Source: Diadema setosum (taxonomy: Eukaryota > Echinodermata > Echinoidea > Diadematoida > Diadematidae). From it: a DNA stretch of 64,000 nucleotides. The notes under the pieces were generated by a model, which worked only from the letters and a program-made list of their open reading frames with translations, did not search any database and was not told the DNA's origin. The translations under genes were made by a program, and so were the position numbers. Where the stretch lies: the NCBI GenBank assembly GCA_033980235.1, contig CM067065.1, positions 27,268,155-27,332,154 of the forward strand, given 5' to 3'. Shown piece after piece: positions 35,677-47,837 of the stretch (within the stretch, counting starts at the first letter, position 1; each line of letters starts with the position of its first letter).

Positions 35677-36181
35677 AAGAGTTTGTTCGCTAAAACCGAT
35701 AAGTCCATATTTGCCAAATGGAGATAATATTATTGCGATTAAAGGTCAATGAAAATAAAGAGAATAATAAGAATATTGTTGCTTCTTTTGACCATAACTT
35801 CAAAAATGTACCTGTATATGCAGTGACCAATATATGAAGAGTTTGTTTGCAAAAACCGATAAGTCCATATTTGCCAAATGGAGATATTTGCGATTAAAGG
35901 TCAAGAAAAACAAAGAGAATAATAAGAAAATTTTGCTTCTTTTGACCATAACTTAAAAAATATACCTTTATATGTAGTGACCAATATATCATTTAAAAGG
36001 TACTATTTTGTACTTTATGACAGAGATCGTACTTCAAAATCTTCAAAAATGGACTTATCGGTTTTTGCAAACAAACCCTTCATATCATTTAAAAGGTATT
36101 ATTTTGTACTTTATGACAGACTGAGACCGTACTTCAAAATCTTTAAAAATGGACTTATTGGTTTTTGCGAACAAACTCTTT
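35677..36181. mobile_element. MITE with AAGAGTTTGTTCGC ends, outer copy hit by its own family
   Basis: The outer copy (ends AAAGAGTTTGTTCGC and GCGAACAAACTCTTT) is interrupted at 35835-36082 by another member of the same family. Confidence 0.8.
35835..36082. mobile_element. inner MITE copy inserted at TA within its own family
   Basis: The left junction reads CCAATATA then TGAAGAG, and the right junction CCCTTCA then TATCATTT. Uninterrupted target text would be CCAATATATCATTT, so TA was duplicated. This sets the family as TA-targeting (Tc1/mariner-like). Confidence 0.85.
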
Positions 36182-36299
36182 ATATGATCTCTTTAATGTC
36201 CAGAAATATAAGGAGAATATGATAAATAGAAGTACCAAAAACAGTCGACAATGACAAGGACAAAACACGGATCGGAATCAGAGACAAGTTTAGTGTAGT

Positions 36300-36391
36300 T
36301 AACCCGTTCCAACCCGTTCCATACTGAATTCTGAAATCGCCATGATAGACTTAATGCACAAGCCACAAGGTTCCTGTATGGAACGGGTTAA
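36300..36391. repeat. short hairpin repeat, TAACCCGTTCCA ends
   Basis: TAACCCGTTCCA on the left and TGGAACGGGTTA on the right enclose about 70 bp. The left end has a small tandem duplication of ACCCGTTCCA. Confidence 0.7.
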
Positions 36392-36814
36392 TACTGACAT
36401 CAACGGGGACTTGAACACGGACTTCCGGTCCTAAGTAATGACATCCAGGATGATACGTTATTGGGACTAAAAGGCAGCCATCAGGCCCTGCTGCTCCTAC
36501 GAACATGACGATCTGATTATGTACAAGATATATTGCACTATATTATATGGCAATCATCCATTCATATTTTATCTCTATCTCAGGAATATTTCGATGTAAG
36601 AATACAATCATAAGATTACAAAAGGGTCGTTCAGTATAATATAGGGAGGAGATGTGCCTATAATGCATGGTTTAGATATGTATAATTATCATATTTAATG
36701 TGAATCATGTTATAATCTCCATTTAACACAGATTTTGGAGCCTCGGACTTTACACATTACATATTATGCAATTAAATGATTATTATCTTTATCATTTTAA
36801 ACAAGTGACAGGGG

Positions 36815-36943
36815 CGGCGCTACACTTTTTGTGCACCATACAAAGGAAAACATAAGGTGTCATCACTTTGGGCCCCCACACTTTTTTCAACCCGGAAGTA
36901 CGTAAGTGGTACTAAAATGGGAGGGGAGAGAATGAGCTGAGGA

Positions 36944-36978
<35 letters not shown>

Positions 36979-37200
36979 GCTTGTTAGCTGAGGAAACCCG
37001 GAAGTGGACGGGGAGAGATGAGCTGAGGACCTTTTTTTTTTTTTTTTGCTTGTCAGCTGAAGAAACCAAGAAACCCGGAAGTGGACGGGGACGGGAAGAG
37101 AAAGATGAGCTGAGGACCTTTTTTTTTTTTTTGCTTGTTAGCTCATGAAACCCGGAAGTGGGCCCCCACACTTTTGAAAACACTGCGCCGGCCCTGAGTG
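36815..37200. repeat. element with tandem poly-T units
   Basis: The outer ends GGGGCGGCGC and GCGCCGGCCC are inverted copies. Inside are three or four tandem units of about 65-75 bp. Each contains GAGATGAGCTGAGGACC, a poly-T run of variable length and GCTTGT(T/C)AGCT. The minus-strand reading frame here is poly-lysine from the T runs and is not a gene. Confidence 0.7.
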
Positions 37201-37309
37201 AGGTACCAAAACACTCTTTCACCTGACGTGCACTATTCTGGGCTGCACGCAGACAACTTAGTATAAACCGAAACTGCATACTGAGGTTGGACTTTGGCCG
37301 CGGGGAAAA

Positions 37310-37712
37310 AATAGCAATAAAATGTTAAAGGTATAATTTACCATTTGCAGAAGAAACAAAAACCCAGCATTAGTGCTTGAAAATAGTTCTAAAATGTGCG
37401 TTACCAGTAGAAACAACCACTGTAAAAATTTGAATCCGTAAAATCGATGCAAAGTATTGTAAATCAAACAAAATTTGAATAATAAGTTATACTACGATGT
37501 TTCAAGACTAAACCGTCTACAGTTATACGGTTAAATGAGAAAAATACCGATATTTCCTTATATTTAAGAATTTATTGCAAAAAAGGCATATGGTAGGATA
37601 TTTTGTGATACAACAGACCTACACATATCCACGAAACACGATCTCTTAAACATTGGTTTTAAACCACTGCTACCAAAGGTAAACTGGACCTTTAGATAAG
37701 AATTGGTTGTGA
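37310..37712 (+). repeat. dispersed repeat, also the BEL insertion target family
   Basis: It starts TTAAAGGTATAATTTACCAT and includes GAAACAAAAACCCAGC. A second copy begins at 39165 and is interrupted by the BEL element, resuming after 56705 up to about 57260. Confidence 0.55.
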
Positions 37713-37731
37713 TACGAGCATTATTCCAACT

Positions 37732-38345
37732 AACCGGAGGGCCAAACCCCAAAAACTCGCTTACTTTTCTCTACAAACTGAGTAGTAATATGCTTATTTT
37801 CAAGTTCTAATTGTAACAAACAACATTCCACTGGTCTACCTCAAAAAATTAAATTTTGTTGCGAAAGCCTCCAAATCCAAGATGGCGTCCAAGATGGTCA
37901 CCATATTTACTGAATTTGTTATTTGAAAGATAGAATTTGATAGAAACATCATATTTCAACAAATTTGATGTCATATGAAAGAGAATAAAATTTTCTACAA
38001 GTTCATTTACCATTTTTGTGGGTTATTGTGATAACTGGATTGAGATTTTAAGGAAAAAAACACTTATTTTTTGATATTTTTCTGAAAAAAAGGAAAACCA
38101 TGAAAATGCTTGATTCAGCATAAATCAGAGAGAAACTGAAGGATTATCTTCAAACGTTCCAAGAATTTTATTTGACATATACCTAATATTTGAAAAAAAA
38201 ATTAGGCGTCAGTACCATTTTTGGTTCAGGAGTGATAATGTCTCAAACTTGAAAACTCACTATGTAAAAATTGCCACTTTAGTTGTGACAAGACCTTGTT
38301 GGTCGTAAAAAGTCTGCGCGCGCCAAGACTATTTACACGCCTCTG
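37732..38345 (+). repeat. left arm of a 20-kb-spaced inverted repeat
   Basis: The segment from AACCGGAGGGCCAAA through AGATGGCGTCCAAGATGG to AAAAAGTCTGCGCGCGCCAA matches 58505-59165 in inverted orientation over about 600 bp. A more diverged direct copy follows at about 38353-38640. Confidence 0.7.
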
Positions 38346-39251
38346 TTCCCAAAGACTTCACAGAGGGCCAAATCCAAGATCGTGCTTACTTTTCGAGTTC
38401 CACTATCTCTATAAACAAGATTATACACAATATTAAACATACTAAGCAATGTTCCGTAAGTACACCTCAGTAGATTTGTTGCAAAAAACCTCCAAAGTAC
38501 AGGTGCGGTCCAATAGGGCCGCCAGTTTTATTGAATGTAACATTTCAAATATAAAATTTGATAGAGACATTGGATTGCAACAAATCTGATGTCATATGAA
38601 GGAGAGTAAAACTTCCTAAAAGTTGATACTACTTTAGCTGTGTACATTGTGATAAGTGGGGGGGGGGGGGGTTGTTTGCTTCTCTCTTTTTTTTTGGGGG
38701 GGGGAACCATATTTTTATATTGTTTTAAAAAAAGAGAAGTAATGTATGCATGATTTATAAAAAGAACTGAAGGATTATTTTCAAACCTGCGATTGAGATT
38801 GAGACACAATTCATATCTATGGAATTACAGGCCATATCATACACTGTTGAAAAAAAAAAATATGGATTATAAATTTTGCATACAATGTGTTTACATGGTC
38901 ACATGTAATACTATAATGGTCTAGTGACTTGCAAGTGCCTGCCAACTAACTTTTCAGGCCAAGTGGTAGGTGACGCTGGTCGCTTTTAATGTAGCATTTC
39001 ATAGTAGATTGTTCTGAGGCAGATAAGATTGAACAAAAAGTATTTTCCAAAAAGAGATAGGAACTTGGAATTTGGCACAAATTTTGCCAATATTTGTGTC
39101 ATATTTAGCGACAAAAATAGTATTCACACAAAATTCAAGATGGCGATAATTAATCGAGGTTGTCGTTAAAGGCATTATTTACCATTAGTGCACGTGAAAC
39201 AAAAACCCAGCTTTACTTAATTCCTCAAACTAGTAAATGTTCTAAGCTGTG

Positions 39252-40402
39252 TGTGACTGCCTCCGGGACAACTCGTACCACGGAGGAGTTTCCACTGTTC
39301 ATTCAAACAACCCTTCTTAGTTGTTATTCTCAAAGTCAAATATGAAGCAAGGTGACATCCGGTTACCGTGACAAATACTTGTTTATTACGCTAACACACT
39401 GATGTTTCCAATATGAAATTCCAGTCAACTCTTCAGTTATGGACTTCCAGTTACTGAGTTTCACTTTAAATAACGACCTTCAGTTCATAACGGACCTTCA
39501 GTTCATACCGACCTTCAGATAACAATCTGAAATGTAACACACAAAACAAAGTTTCACAATTACGTTTAAAGTATATACATGAATGGCTTCATGAGACATT
39601 ACATAATTTAACACCATTTTACCTCATTTAAAGTCTAATAACATAATCTACCAATAATATATGTCACTAAATTATAATACACGTTATCGTTCACTTTACT
39701 CACCAATCATAAACCAAACTTATCCATGTTTTATGGTTTTCTGAATTAACTGTAATGTAATCAACTAAATCCTTAACTATTTATATTATTTATACACTTT
39801 ACCAAATTCACTTCCAATTAACTCCAAATTTAACTTATTCACCTTTAAACTTTCATAACTTCAATCACATTTTAACTTATCATTAAAGTTATTGTTGCAT
39901 AAATCAACGCTGAAATATATATTCTCAAACTTTTCCTTATGTATCACTGTCCATAACAGAGTACACAAAATAAACTTATTCTATTAACTCAAAATTATAA
40001 TCTATATAACTAATTACTGTACATATTAAAACCTTAATTACAACTTCATAAAACTGTAACATAAAAGCCTAACAATTATAAACGCTATACACCAGCTAAC
40101 AACTTGTCAACTAATGTCAAAACTAACATTAAATTATAATCTCAACTCATTGTGAACGTGTGTCAATTTGTTTCTACTAAACATCCACTACTTATAACAC
40201 AGAAATCATGTTACACAATCTAATGCTTGACGGTATCAGTACATTGTACTTCTCTGTACTTCTCTAACAACACTTGAGAGAATATAACTCATTAACCACA
40301 ACTACCTACAGCGACGGCAAAAAAAGGTATAATACACTGTACATCCCTACCATTCCGCTATACATTCAACCTCAGGCACAAACACATAAGACTTACAGAA
40401 GG

Positions 40403-40433
<31 letters not shown>

Positions 40434-41047
40434 GAGAGAGGAGAGAGAGTGGAGGAGAGAGATGGGAGAGAGAGGAGAGAAAGAGGGGAGAGAGAGAGAC
40501 CAGTGTGCATGGGGGCATCGCTGGCTTCTTCTTTGTCTACTCCCATTTATCTACAAAGATTTGACAAATCAAATCCTGCTCTGTAAATATTCCTTACAAT
40601 CTACTCATTCACTAACATGATTACACACATCATCATAAGCTATAAAACATTGTAAAGAAGATGATTTCTTACCAAATTCGGGCCTGTTGTTTTCCCACAA
40701 AACTTGAACAAACTTGTTAGACTGCTGCAACTTCGCAAGCTTTCACTGGAACTGTGAATACTGTCACTAAACAGCTTGCCGCTTCCACCCATAATACTGC
40801 ATACATGTACAACACACAAAGCCCTATTGCTGTACGAAGTGAATGGTGGATTCTTAATACTTTCTCTAAAACAAGGGGGTAATTGTTCAATGTTTACACT
40901 AGCCTCCTGGGGTAGGGGTCTTATCTTTCATTGAACACAGGTAGTCTGCACATTTAGACCTGTTTAACAGTTACTAGTTTTCAATCCTAGACCCATTTTG
41001 TAGGACAAAAATATACCAAATTCTCACTGCACACTGCTGCAGTGACA
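39252..41047 (-). repeat. BEL 3' LTR
   Basis: The uninterrupted LTR is 1796 bp with TG...CA ends in element orientation. It differs from the other LTR at only a few places seen by eye: a single-base change near 39773, an A-run length near 39900, and a 4-bp length change in the (GA)n tract at about 40400-40495. Short reading frames in it just translate the microsatellite. Confidence 0.95.
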
Positions 41048-41060
41048 TGGCTCCTTTAAA
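41048..41060 (-). other. BEL polypurine tract candidate
   Basis: In element orientation TTTAAAGGAGCCA directly precedes the 3' LTR. The purine core is AAAGGAG. This is the expected position of the plus-strand primer site. Confidence 0.5.
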
Positions 41061-41300
41061 TGGACCCATCCATTTACCATTCATTAACAAATTATTCACC
41101 TGATCCTAACTTAGGTACTTGGTATCACACAAAGGTTACATACATGTAGGTAAAATCAAATTTATACCACACAACATACAGGAATGAATATTTGCATTTT
41201 CGTTTCTGCTGATGCAATTAGAAACACAACATATTCAAACAAAAAGCTCAAAGGCTCCTTGATGGGGATTCGAAACTGGTCTTCTTTAGTGACAGTCCAG

Positions 41301-44300
41301 TTATTGTTCTGCTGGTAATAACAGTACCAACTTGTGGACAGGTCTCTCCAGTTCACTAGGGGGGCGTTGACGCTTTCCCTCTTTGTTCAGCAAGCCGTCG
41401 GCCATCAGCACCTTCACCTTCCTGATCAAGCCGTCCTTGCTGGGGTAGACCTCGATGACACGCGCAAGGGGCCACCTGCCACGAGCATCGTCATTCTCCT
41501 TCGCTATCACCACATCTCCAACTGTGAGTTGTCTGCTTGGGCTGACCCATTTCTGGCGGTTCTGCAGTTGCTGAAGATACTCTCTCCTCCACCGTAGCCA
41601 GAACTGATTGGTCAAATACTGGACCCTTCACCACCATTTCCGTGCATACATATCCTCCCGCTGGAACTGTCCTGGAGGGGGTAGGGCGACCTTTGGCTTC
41701 ATAGTAAGAAGATGAAGCGGTGTCAGCGGCTCTGGTGTTTCATGGTCACTTAGGCCGGACGTGGTCAGGGGTCTGGAATTGATGATGGCCTCTGTTTCTG
41801 TCATGAAGGTACGAAAGGCCTCATCGTCTAGCTGACTTCCTGCAGACTTCATCAGCGGCTCTAGGACGCGGCGAACTGTCTGGATCTGTCGTTCCCATAC
41901 ACCACCCATATGAGATGCATGTGGAACATTCATCTGGAAGGGAATCCAGTCGCATCCATTCTGCAGTAGGTACTCCTTAACCTCACTCTGGTCCATCTCA
42001 GCTAAAGCTTCCCTCAGTTCACTGCGAGCTCCCACAAACATTGTGCCTTGGTCAGAGCGTAGTTGTCTAACAGCTCCTCTCCTGTTCATAAAACGTCGGA
42101 GTGCATTTATGAAGGAGCTAGAAGTTAAGCTGCTCGCAGTCTCCAGGTGGACACTTCACGAAGCCATGCAGGTGAAGACAACTCCATAACGCTTCACTTG
42201 GCTGCGCCTTTCTTTGACCAAGAAAGGGCCGAAGTAGTCAACACCACAGTATGTGACTGGAGCTGAGGGCTCGACTCGATCATCCGGGAGCTCTGCCATC
42301 TTCTGCTGCACCATTGGACCACGGCGTCTCCTACACGTCACACAGGAAGAGATGCACTGAGATACTGCTGAAGACCCTCCAATGACCCAGTATCCAGCTT
42401 GACGCAGCTCATTATGAGTTATTCCTCGACCCATGTGGTGTGTTCTTTGATGATGGTGCAGTATGAGCAACTTGCTGATGTGACTCCTGCGGGGCAAGAT
42501 GATAGGATGCCTAACCTCACTTGAGACATTGGCTCTATCGATGCGTCCTCCCACTCGGATGATCCCGTCATCGTCCAGATAGGGGTCAAGTCTGTACAAG
42601 GCGCTGGTCTTCTTTAGAGAAACATTTCTCAACCTTGCAGCTTGTCTGTCAGCAAACTGTGTTGTGTTGCTAAGTTCTTGGAGTTCTCGCATTTCCTCCG
42701 GGAAGCAGTCTTGCTGAACGCTCTTCAGTACTGCCTTCTCTGCATCTTTCAACATTGACACCGTTAATGGCAATAGTGACGGCTTGACTGTGCTGTCTTG
42801 TGCAGGAGCACAGGGCTTGACTTCCCTTCTTTGAAGACGTTTCTTCAACTGCAGGCAACGGGCAACAGCCTTACGTACTTTTTGCCAGCTTGAAAATCTC
42901 TGGAACCTGTCGACCTCAAAGTTTTCAGGCGGGGTCTTCCTCTCTGCACCTGTAGCCATGACTGTGGCTCTCCTCACTTCAGGATCGTCCTCCTCTACTG
43001 TGGGGTTCGCACTCGTGGTCTCTTGGTTGGAGTTGAAAATTCCATTCTCCCACAGGAACTTGGGTGCCGTCAGCCAGGAACTGCCTTGGACGAGATGCTG
43101 AGCTGTGATACCTCTTGAAGCCTCATCAGCAGGATTATTGGACGTGTCTATGTAGAACCAGGAATCGGGCTTAGTAAGGTCTCGGATGAGCTGGACTCTG
43201 TTTGCCACAAAGACATGGAATCTGCGTGCTTCATTCTTCACGTACCCAAGAACCACCTGACTGTCAGTCCAGAAGAATTCTACCACTGACTCATATCTCA
43301 GCTCTGACTTGAGGAATGCACTGCTCTTGGCTGACAACGTTGCTGCGGTCAGTTCCAACCTTGGAATGGTGACTTGTCTCAATGGAGTGACTCGGGCTTT
43401 TCCCATCACAAATGAGCAGTGTGCCTTGTCTTCCTGGTTCATAAGCCGTAGGTATGAGCACTGTCCATAACCATCTTGACTGGCATCTGAGAAGTGGTGA
43501 AGTTCTACTTGCTTGATGTCTTCGAAACCACTTGGTTTATAGCACCTCTCGAACTGCAAGTCATTCAGATGCTGGAGGTCATGAAGCCACTTCTCCCATT
43601 CAGGACGCAGTTCCTCCGGCATGGGTGCATCCCAGTCTAGGTTCTGTTTGCACATCGACTGCAGGATACGTTTGCCTTTCAGGATTACAGGACCCAGAAA
43701 TCCACTCGGATCATAGATTGAACTGATGGTGGACAGCACACCTCGTCTTGAGAAGGGGTTTTTCTTCAACTGAACTCTGAAATTGAAGGTATCATTCTCC
43801 ACATTCCAAGATACTCCGAGAGCTCTTTCCAGTACAAGCTTGTCAATGTCCAGGTCCACGTCTTGAAGGCTCTTGGCACGCTCTTCTACAGGGAAACCTC
43901 TCAGAACTTCTCTGCTGTTTGACACAAATTTGTGGAGCTTGAGACCTGCTTTTGCACATATGGCTTGGCTGTTCTTCAGCACTTTGATGGCTTCTTCTGG
44001 TGTAGGTCTGGAGCTAAGCCCATCATCCACATAAAAGTCATTGCGAATGAAATCTGCTGCATCTGATCCATACTCTTCCTCACCATCATCCGCAGCTCTC
44101 ATCAACCCGAAGTTGCTGCATCCTGGTGAGCTGGCTGCTCCGAACAAATGGACTTTCATTCGGTATTCCACGACCTCGTTGGTTTCATCTCCATCCTTGT
44201 ACCACAGGAACCGAAGCAGATTTCTGTCTTCCTCTTTCACATAGAATTGAAGAAACATGCCTTTCACATCAGCCATGAAAGCAATGGCTTCTTTCCGGAA

Positions 44301-44804
44301 TCTGCAGAGTACACCTAGAAGCCCATTCATCAGGTCGGGACCCTGTAGAAGATGATCGTTCAAGGACACGCCTTGGTACTTGGCAGAGCAGTCGAAGACT
44401 ACTCTAATCTGGTCTGGCTTCCGCGGGTGATACACACCAGTATGAGGGACATAGTTTACTCTACCGTCTTGGACATCCAAGCAGTCAGCTGGCACTCTTT
44501 CAGCATAATTCGTCACTACATCCTCCATGAAGGTCTTGTAGTCAGCCAGAAACTTTGGGTTCTTGCGGAATCTGGCAGACAATTGTCTCCATCTCTTCAG
44601 GGCTAGGATCTTGTTGTCCGGAAAACTGGCCTCATCTGACTTCAGGGGCAGGGGCATTTCATAATGGCCATCACTTCTCTGCCTAATGCCGTCTTCCAGG
44701 ATGGACATAAATCTAGCCTCTTGAACTGACAGTGGCGCTCCTTTCGGACTTGTCATTTGGAAGTCTTGTTCCAGGATCTTGAGAACACTCTCAGGCGAGA
44801 ACAC
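41301..44804 (-). pseudogene. pol: BEL pol: RT, RNase H, integrase, broken by two in-frame stops
   Basis: One frame runs from 44804 to 41301 with TGA at 42156-42158 and TGA at 41628-41630. The reverse transcriptase has MADVKGMF (first catalytic Asp) and FYVDDG (YVDD box) about 180 and 260 residues in. RNase H follows with FSDASQDG, ELTAATL, WTDSQVV and NPADEASRG. Integrase has an HHCC zinc segment ending CVTC, then the catalytic positions in CGVDYFG, SDQGTMF and MGGVWER. A C-terminal DUF5641-type segment (FWLRWRREYL) ends the frame. Both stops sit where the family normally has Arg, which fits CGA-to-TGA decay at CpG. Confidence 0.95.
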
Positions 44805-44880
44805 TTCTTTCGTTTTCGTGGAATGTACGAAGTGTGGATATTCTTGTTTTACCTGGATCCTGTTGCATACAGCACCATCT

Positions 44881-45291
44881 TCAGGTTGGAGAAGGAGTCT
44901 GACACACTCTGCCCACTACACCCCAGCCGAGCGACGTTCTCATGCCGTAAGGGTCATCTTCTCCACCAGCCATGACTTCTCTCGGTCTGATGGCTCTTGG
45001 GCAGTTGTTTCCTATCAACAACGAAACTTTGATAGCTGGGTTGTATGGCATCAGTTGATCAGCTATTGGGGCTAGATGTGACCATCTCCTCAGAACATCA
45101 GCCTTGGGTATTTGGGAACGCTTGGCTGGGACTTCTTCTCTTGTGAAGCAGGGGGTAGCTGGATGATTTGTTTCTTGCGGAAGTCTAGAACCTCTAGACC
45201 ACTGATCTTTTGACATCTCACGTGAGTGCTCTGATGCATTGTCGTCAGCATGAGATCTGTTTCCTGTCCTTGTACTTCCATTCTGTCGCAC
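44881..45291 (-). pseudogene. pol: BEL protease-RT linker in a shifted frame
   Basis: After about 45151 the conserved linker (FTREEVPAKRSQIPK, then LLIGNNCPRAIRPREV and SLGWGVVG) reads in a different frame from gag-protease. The shift lies at a G run (45151-45155), consistent with loss of one base. A second shift near 44890 is needed to reach the RT frame. The first residues of the open frame (above about 45165) are out-of-frame translation of protease and not real. Confidence 0.8.
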
Positions 45292-47021
45292 AGATCCTTA
45301 GACACAAATCCAACGTTGGACTGATCGTCAAGTATGGCATACTCAAGATACTCTCTTGATGGATTATCAGCATGTCGAACCCACACTGGCACAATCATAC
45401 AATGGTCCTTGCCATCTTGATCTGGTAGAGAGCAGACGCTTGTACACTTTGAACTTCCTGATGACTGTTCTATCTTTTCCCGGTGTAGACATGTCAAGTG
45501 TGCTTCGCCACACTTCTTGCACTTGCGTTTCTTTGGACATTCTTTCACAAGGTGAGAACTACTCTCACCGCATCCCATGCACAAATACCTCTGGAAAAAG
45601 AATGCTTTCTTGGCATGATAGGACTTCTTCTGAAATGATGGGCATTCATCAAGGTGGTGGTCTCGTTTGCAACATGGGCAGGATGAGTACTCTCCCCGCT
45701 TGTTTGCTTCTGCAGATGTACAAAATGCCCTTCCTTGGAAGGTCTTGGACTTTGATGGGACTGACTTCAACTTGGATTCATCCGGTCTAGAATGTTCCAA
45801 CTCCGGGATATTCGCTTTCTCTGCAGCGCTTCTCACAAACTCTGTGAATCTCGCGAATGTTGGATACGTGCCACACCCACACCGTTGCCATTTATCGACT
45901 TCGTCTCTCCACTTGCGTTCAAGGTAGAAAGGCAGCTTCATCACTAACTTGACATTCTCTTGTGGATAGTCAAGTATACCAAGAGAGTCAACCGTCATTT
46001 TAGCAACACTGACTTGTTGCAAGAAGTCTGCAAATGATCGCAATCCACCTGGGTTCCTGTCTGATATCCTTGGCCAAGAATTGAGTTTCTTCATGAACGC
46101 TGAAGACACAATGCTGGTATTGCCATATCTGTTGGCGAGAGACTCCCTTGCCTTCAAATACGCCTCATCTGTACCCAGTAGGAGATAGTGCTCTACCACC
46201 GTCTTCGGCTCTCCAGTAACATGGTTATTCAAGAGGTTAAGCTTCGTAGCTGCATCTAGCGGTTTTGAATCGACAAAGCTTGAAAAGGCATTCCTCCACA
46301 ATGGGTATCGTAGTGGATCACCATCAAACACAGGGACGTCTATCTTGGGGAGCTGACTTGCTGCAGCCACTTGTTGACTTGTGGCATTTTGTTGCATGAT
46401 CATGTTTGCTACGTGAGTGAGGGATTCTGCAACCTTTTCCATCCCAGATGAGGTGACTGTATCCTGTGTCACAGGTTTTGCCTCACCAACTTCAGAAACT
46501 ATGGGATCTGCGTTTTTAACTTCCACATCATCTACTGGCTGTGAATTGAAGAATCTCTGCACTGATTCTTCCCTGCTCTCCCGTGGTAATGAGATGTTGC
46601 TGGATCTAGACGTTTCTGTAAGATTGTCATCCTCATCTGACTCGTCTAACTCAGATAATTTCTGCTCAAGCTCTTTCTTTATCCTCAATCGCTTCAATTC
46701 CATCTTTGCCTTTTGCATCTTTATGGCATGCTCATGTTCCCTCTGCAGAATCTCGATCTGATCCTCTTTGTCCATCACATCTAATTCCGCTTGAAATGCT
46801 TTCATTAGCCTTTCACTCTTGACTGATTTTCCTTTGCTTGATACACTCCTCCTTGAAGTTAACTTTTTCTCATCTCCAATCATCATTTCCGGCAGTGATT
46901 TAGACAAGATTTCACCCTTCACGGATGAGTGATCGTGACCAGCTGAACTCTCAGCCTTACTGTCCACCTTGGACTGATCAAGTATACTGGAAACATTCGA
47001 GGCAGCCATAATGTTACTCAC
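45090..47021 (-). CDS. gag: BEL gag-protease
   Basis: The frame opens with MSNIMAASNV and is 643 codons. Residues about 75-130 are highly charged and probably coiled coil (MKAFQAELDVMDKEDQ onward). Residues about 225-400 are the DUF1759-type Gag domain (VPVFDGDPLRYPLWRNAF). Three zinc-knuckle-like motifs follow: CPCCKRDHHLDEC, CMGCGESSSHLVKEC and CKKCGEAHLTC. The retropepsin-like protease has the active-site segment AILDDQSNVGF. The last ~25 residues are out-of-frame after the 45151 shift, so the stop at 45090 is not the native end. Gag and Pol of this clade are normally one polyprotein. Confidence 0.9.
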   Translation of the reverse strand: MSNIMAASNVSSILDQSKVDSKAESSAGHDHSSVKGEILSKSLPEMMIGDEKKLTSRRSVSSKGKSVKSERLMKAFQAELDVMDKEDQIEILQREHEHAIKMQKAKMELKRLRIKKELEQKLSELDESDEDDNLTETSRSSNISLPRESREESVQRFFNSQPVDDVEVKNADPIVSEVGEAKPVTQDTVTSSGMEKVAESLTHVANMIMQQNATSQQVAAASQLPKIDVPVFDGDPLRYPLWRNAFSSFVDSKPLDAATKLNLLNNHVTGEPKTVVEHYLLLGTDEAYLKARESLANRYGNTSIVSSAFMKKLNSWPRISDRNPGGLRSFADFLQQVSVAKMTVDSLGILDYPQENVKLVMKLPFYLERKWRDEVDKWQRCGCGTYPTFARFTEFVRSAAEKANIPELEHSRPDESKLKSVPSKSKTFQGRAFCTSAEANKRGEYSSCPCCKRDHHLDECPSFQKKSYHAKKAFFFQRYLCMGCGESSSHLVKECPKKRKCKKCGEAHLTCLHREKIEQSSGSSKCTSVCSLPDQDGKDHCMIVPVWVRHADNPSREYLEYAILDDQSNVGFVSKDLCDRMEVQGQETDLMLTTMHQSTHVRCQKISGLEVLDFRKKQIIQLPPASQEKKSQPSVPKYPRLMF

Positions 47022-47180
47022 TGTATTAGTACTCCAATACTTGTTCTGTTGAAACTACAGATCATACAATTCAAAGGAATTCAGAACTTTCCGAATCCCA
47101 TCGATGTTGGAAACTGTTCCAATTGATGACAGTGACGCGATGCTCATCGCTCGTTAGACGACAGTCCGCTTTATTTGTTG

Positions 47181-47205
47181 GACGACAGTCCACTTTGATT
47201 GTTAT
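47181..47205 (-). other. BEL primer-binding-site candidate
   Basis: Just inside the 5' LTR, in element orientation, TGGACTGTCGTCC occurs 12 nt from the LTR edge. It starts TGG as a tRNA-primed site should. A near copy (GGACTGTCGTCTAAC) follows about 25 nt further. The priming tRNA is not identified. Confidence 0.3.
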
Positions 47206-47837
47206 TGTGACTGCCTCCGGGACAACTCGTACCACGGAGGAGTTTCCACTGTTCATTCAAACAACCCTTCTTAGTTGTTATTCTCAAAGTCAAATATGAA
47301 GCAAGGTGACATCCGGTTACCGTGACAAATACTTGTTTATTACGCTAACACACTGATGTTTCCAATATGAAATTCCAGTCAACTCTTCAGTTATGGACTT
47401 CCAGTTACTGAGTTTCACTTTAAATAACGACCTTCAGTTCATAACGGACCTTCAGTTCATACCGACCTTCAGATAACAATCTGAAATGTAACACACAAAA
47501 CAAAGTTTCACAATTACGTTTAAAGTATATACATGAATGGCTTCATGAGACATTACATAATTTAACACCATTTTACCTCATTTAAAGTCTAATAACATAA
47601 TCTACCAATAATATATGTCACTAAATTATAATACACGTTATCGTTCACTTTACTCACCAATCATAAACCAAACTTATCCATGTTTTATGGTTTTCTGAAT
47701 TAACTGTAATGTAATCAACTAAATCCTCAACTATTTATATTATTTATACACTTTACCAAATTCACTTCCAATTAACTCCAAATTTAACTTATTCACCTTT
47801 AAACTTTCATAACTTCAATCACATTTTAACTTATCAT
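47206..47837 (-). repeat. BEL 5' LTR, first piece
   Basis: This piece is almost identical to 39252-39882 of the other LTR. It breaks off at CTTATCAT, where the Helentron-like block begins. Confidence 0.95.

Noticed and set aside
36887..37279. A 130-codon minus-strand frame with long lysine runs.
   Set aside because: It is a translation of poly-T tracts in tandem repeat units.
40274..40564. Matching 96- and 98-codon frames in the two BEL LTRs (also 55921-56217).
   Set aside because: They translate a (GA)n microsatellite in the LTR and differ only by its length.
42670..44606. Other frames overlapping BEL pol on both strands.
   Set aside because: They are shadows of the RT/RNase H/integrase frame.
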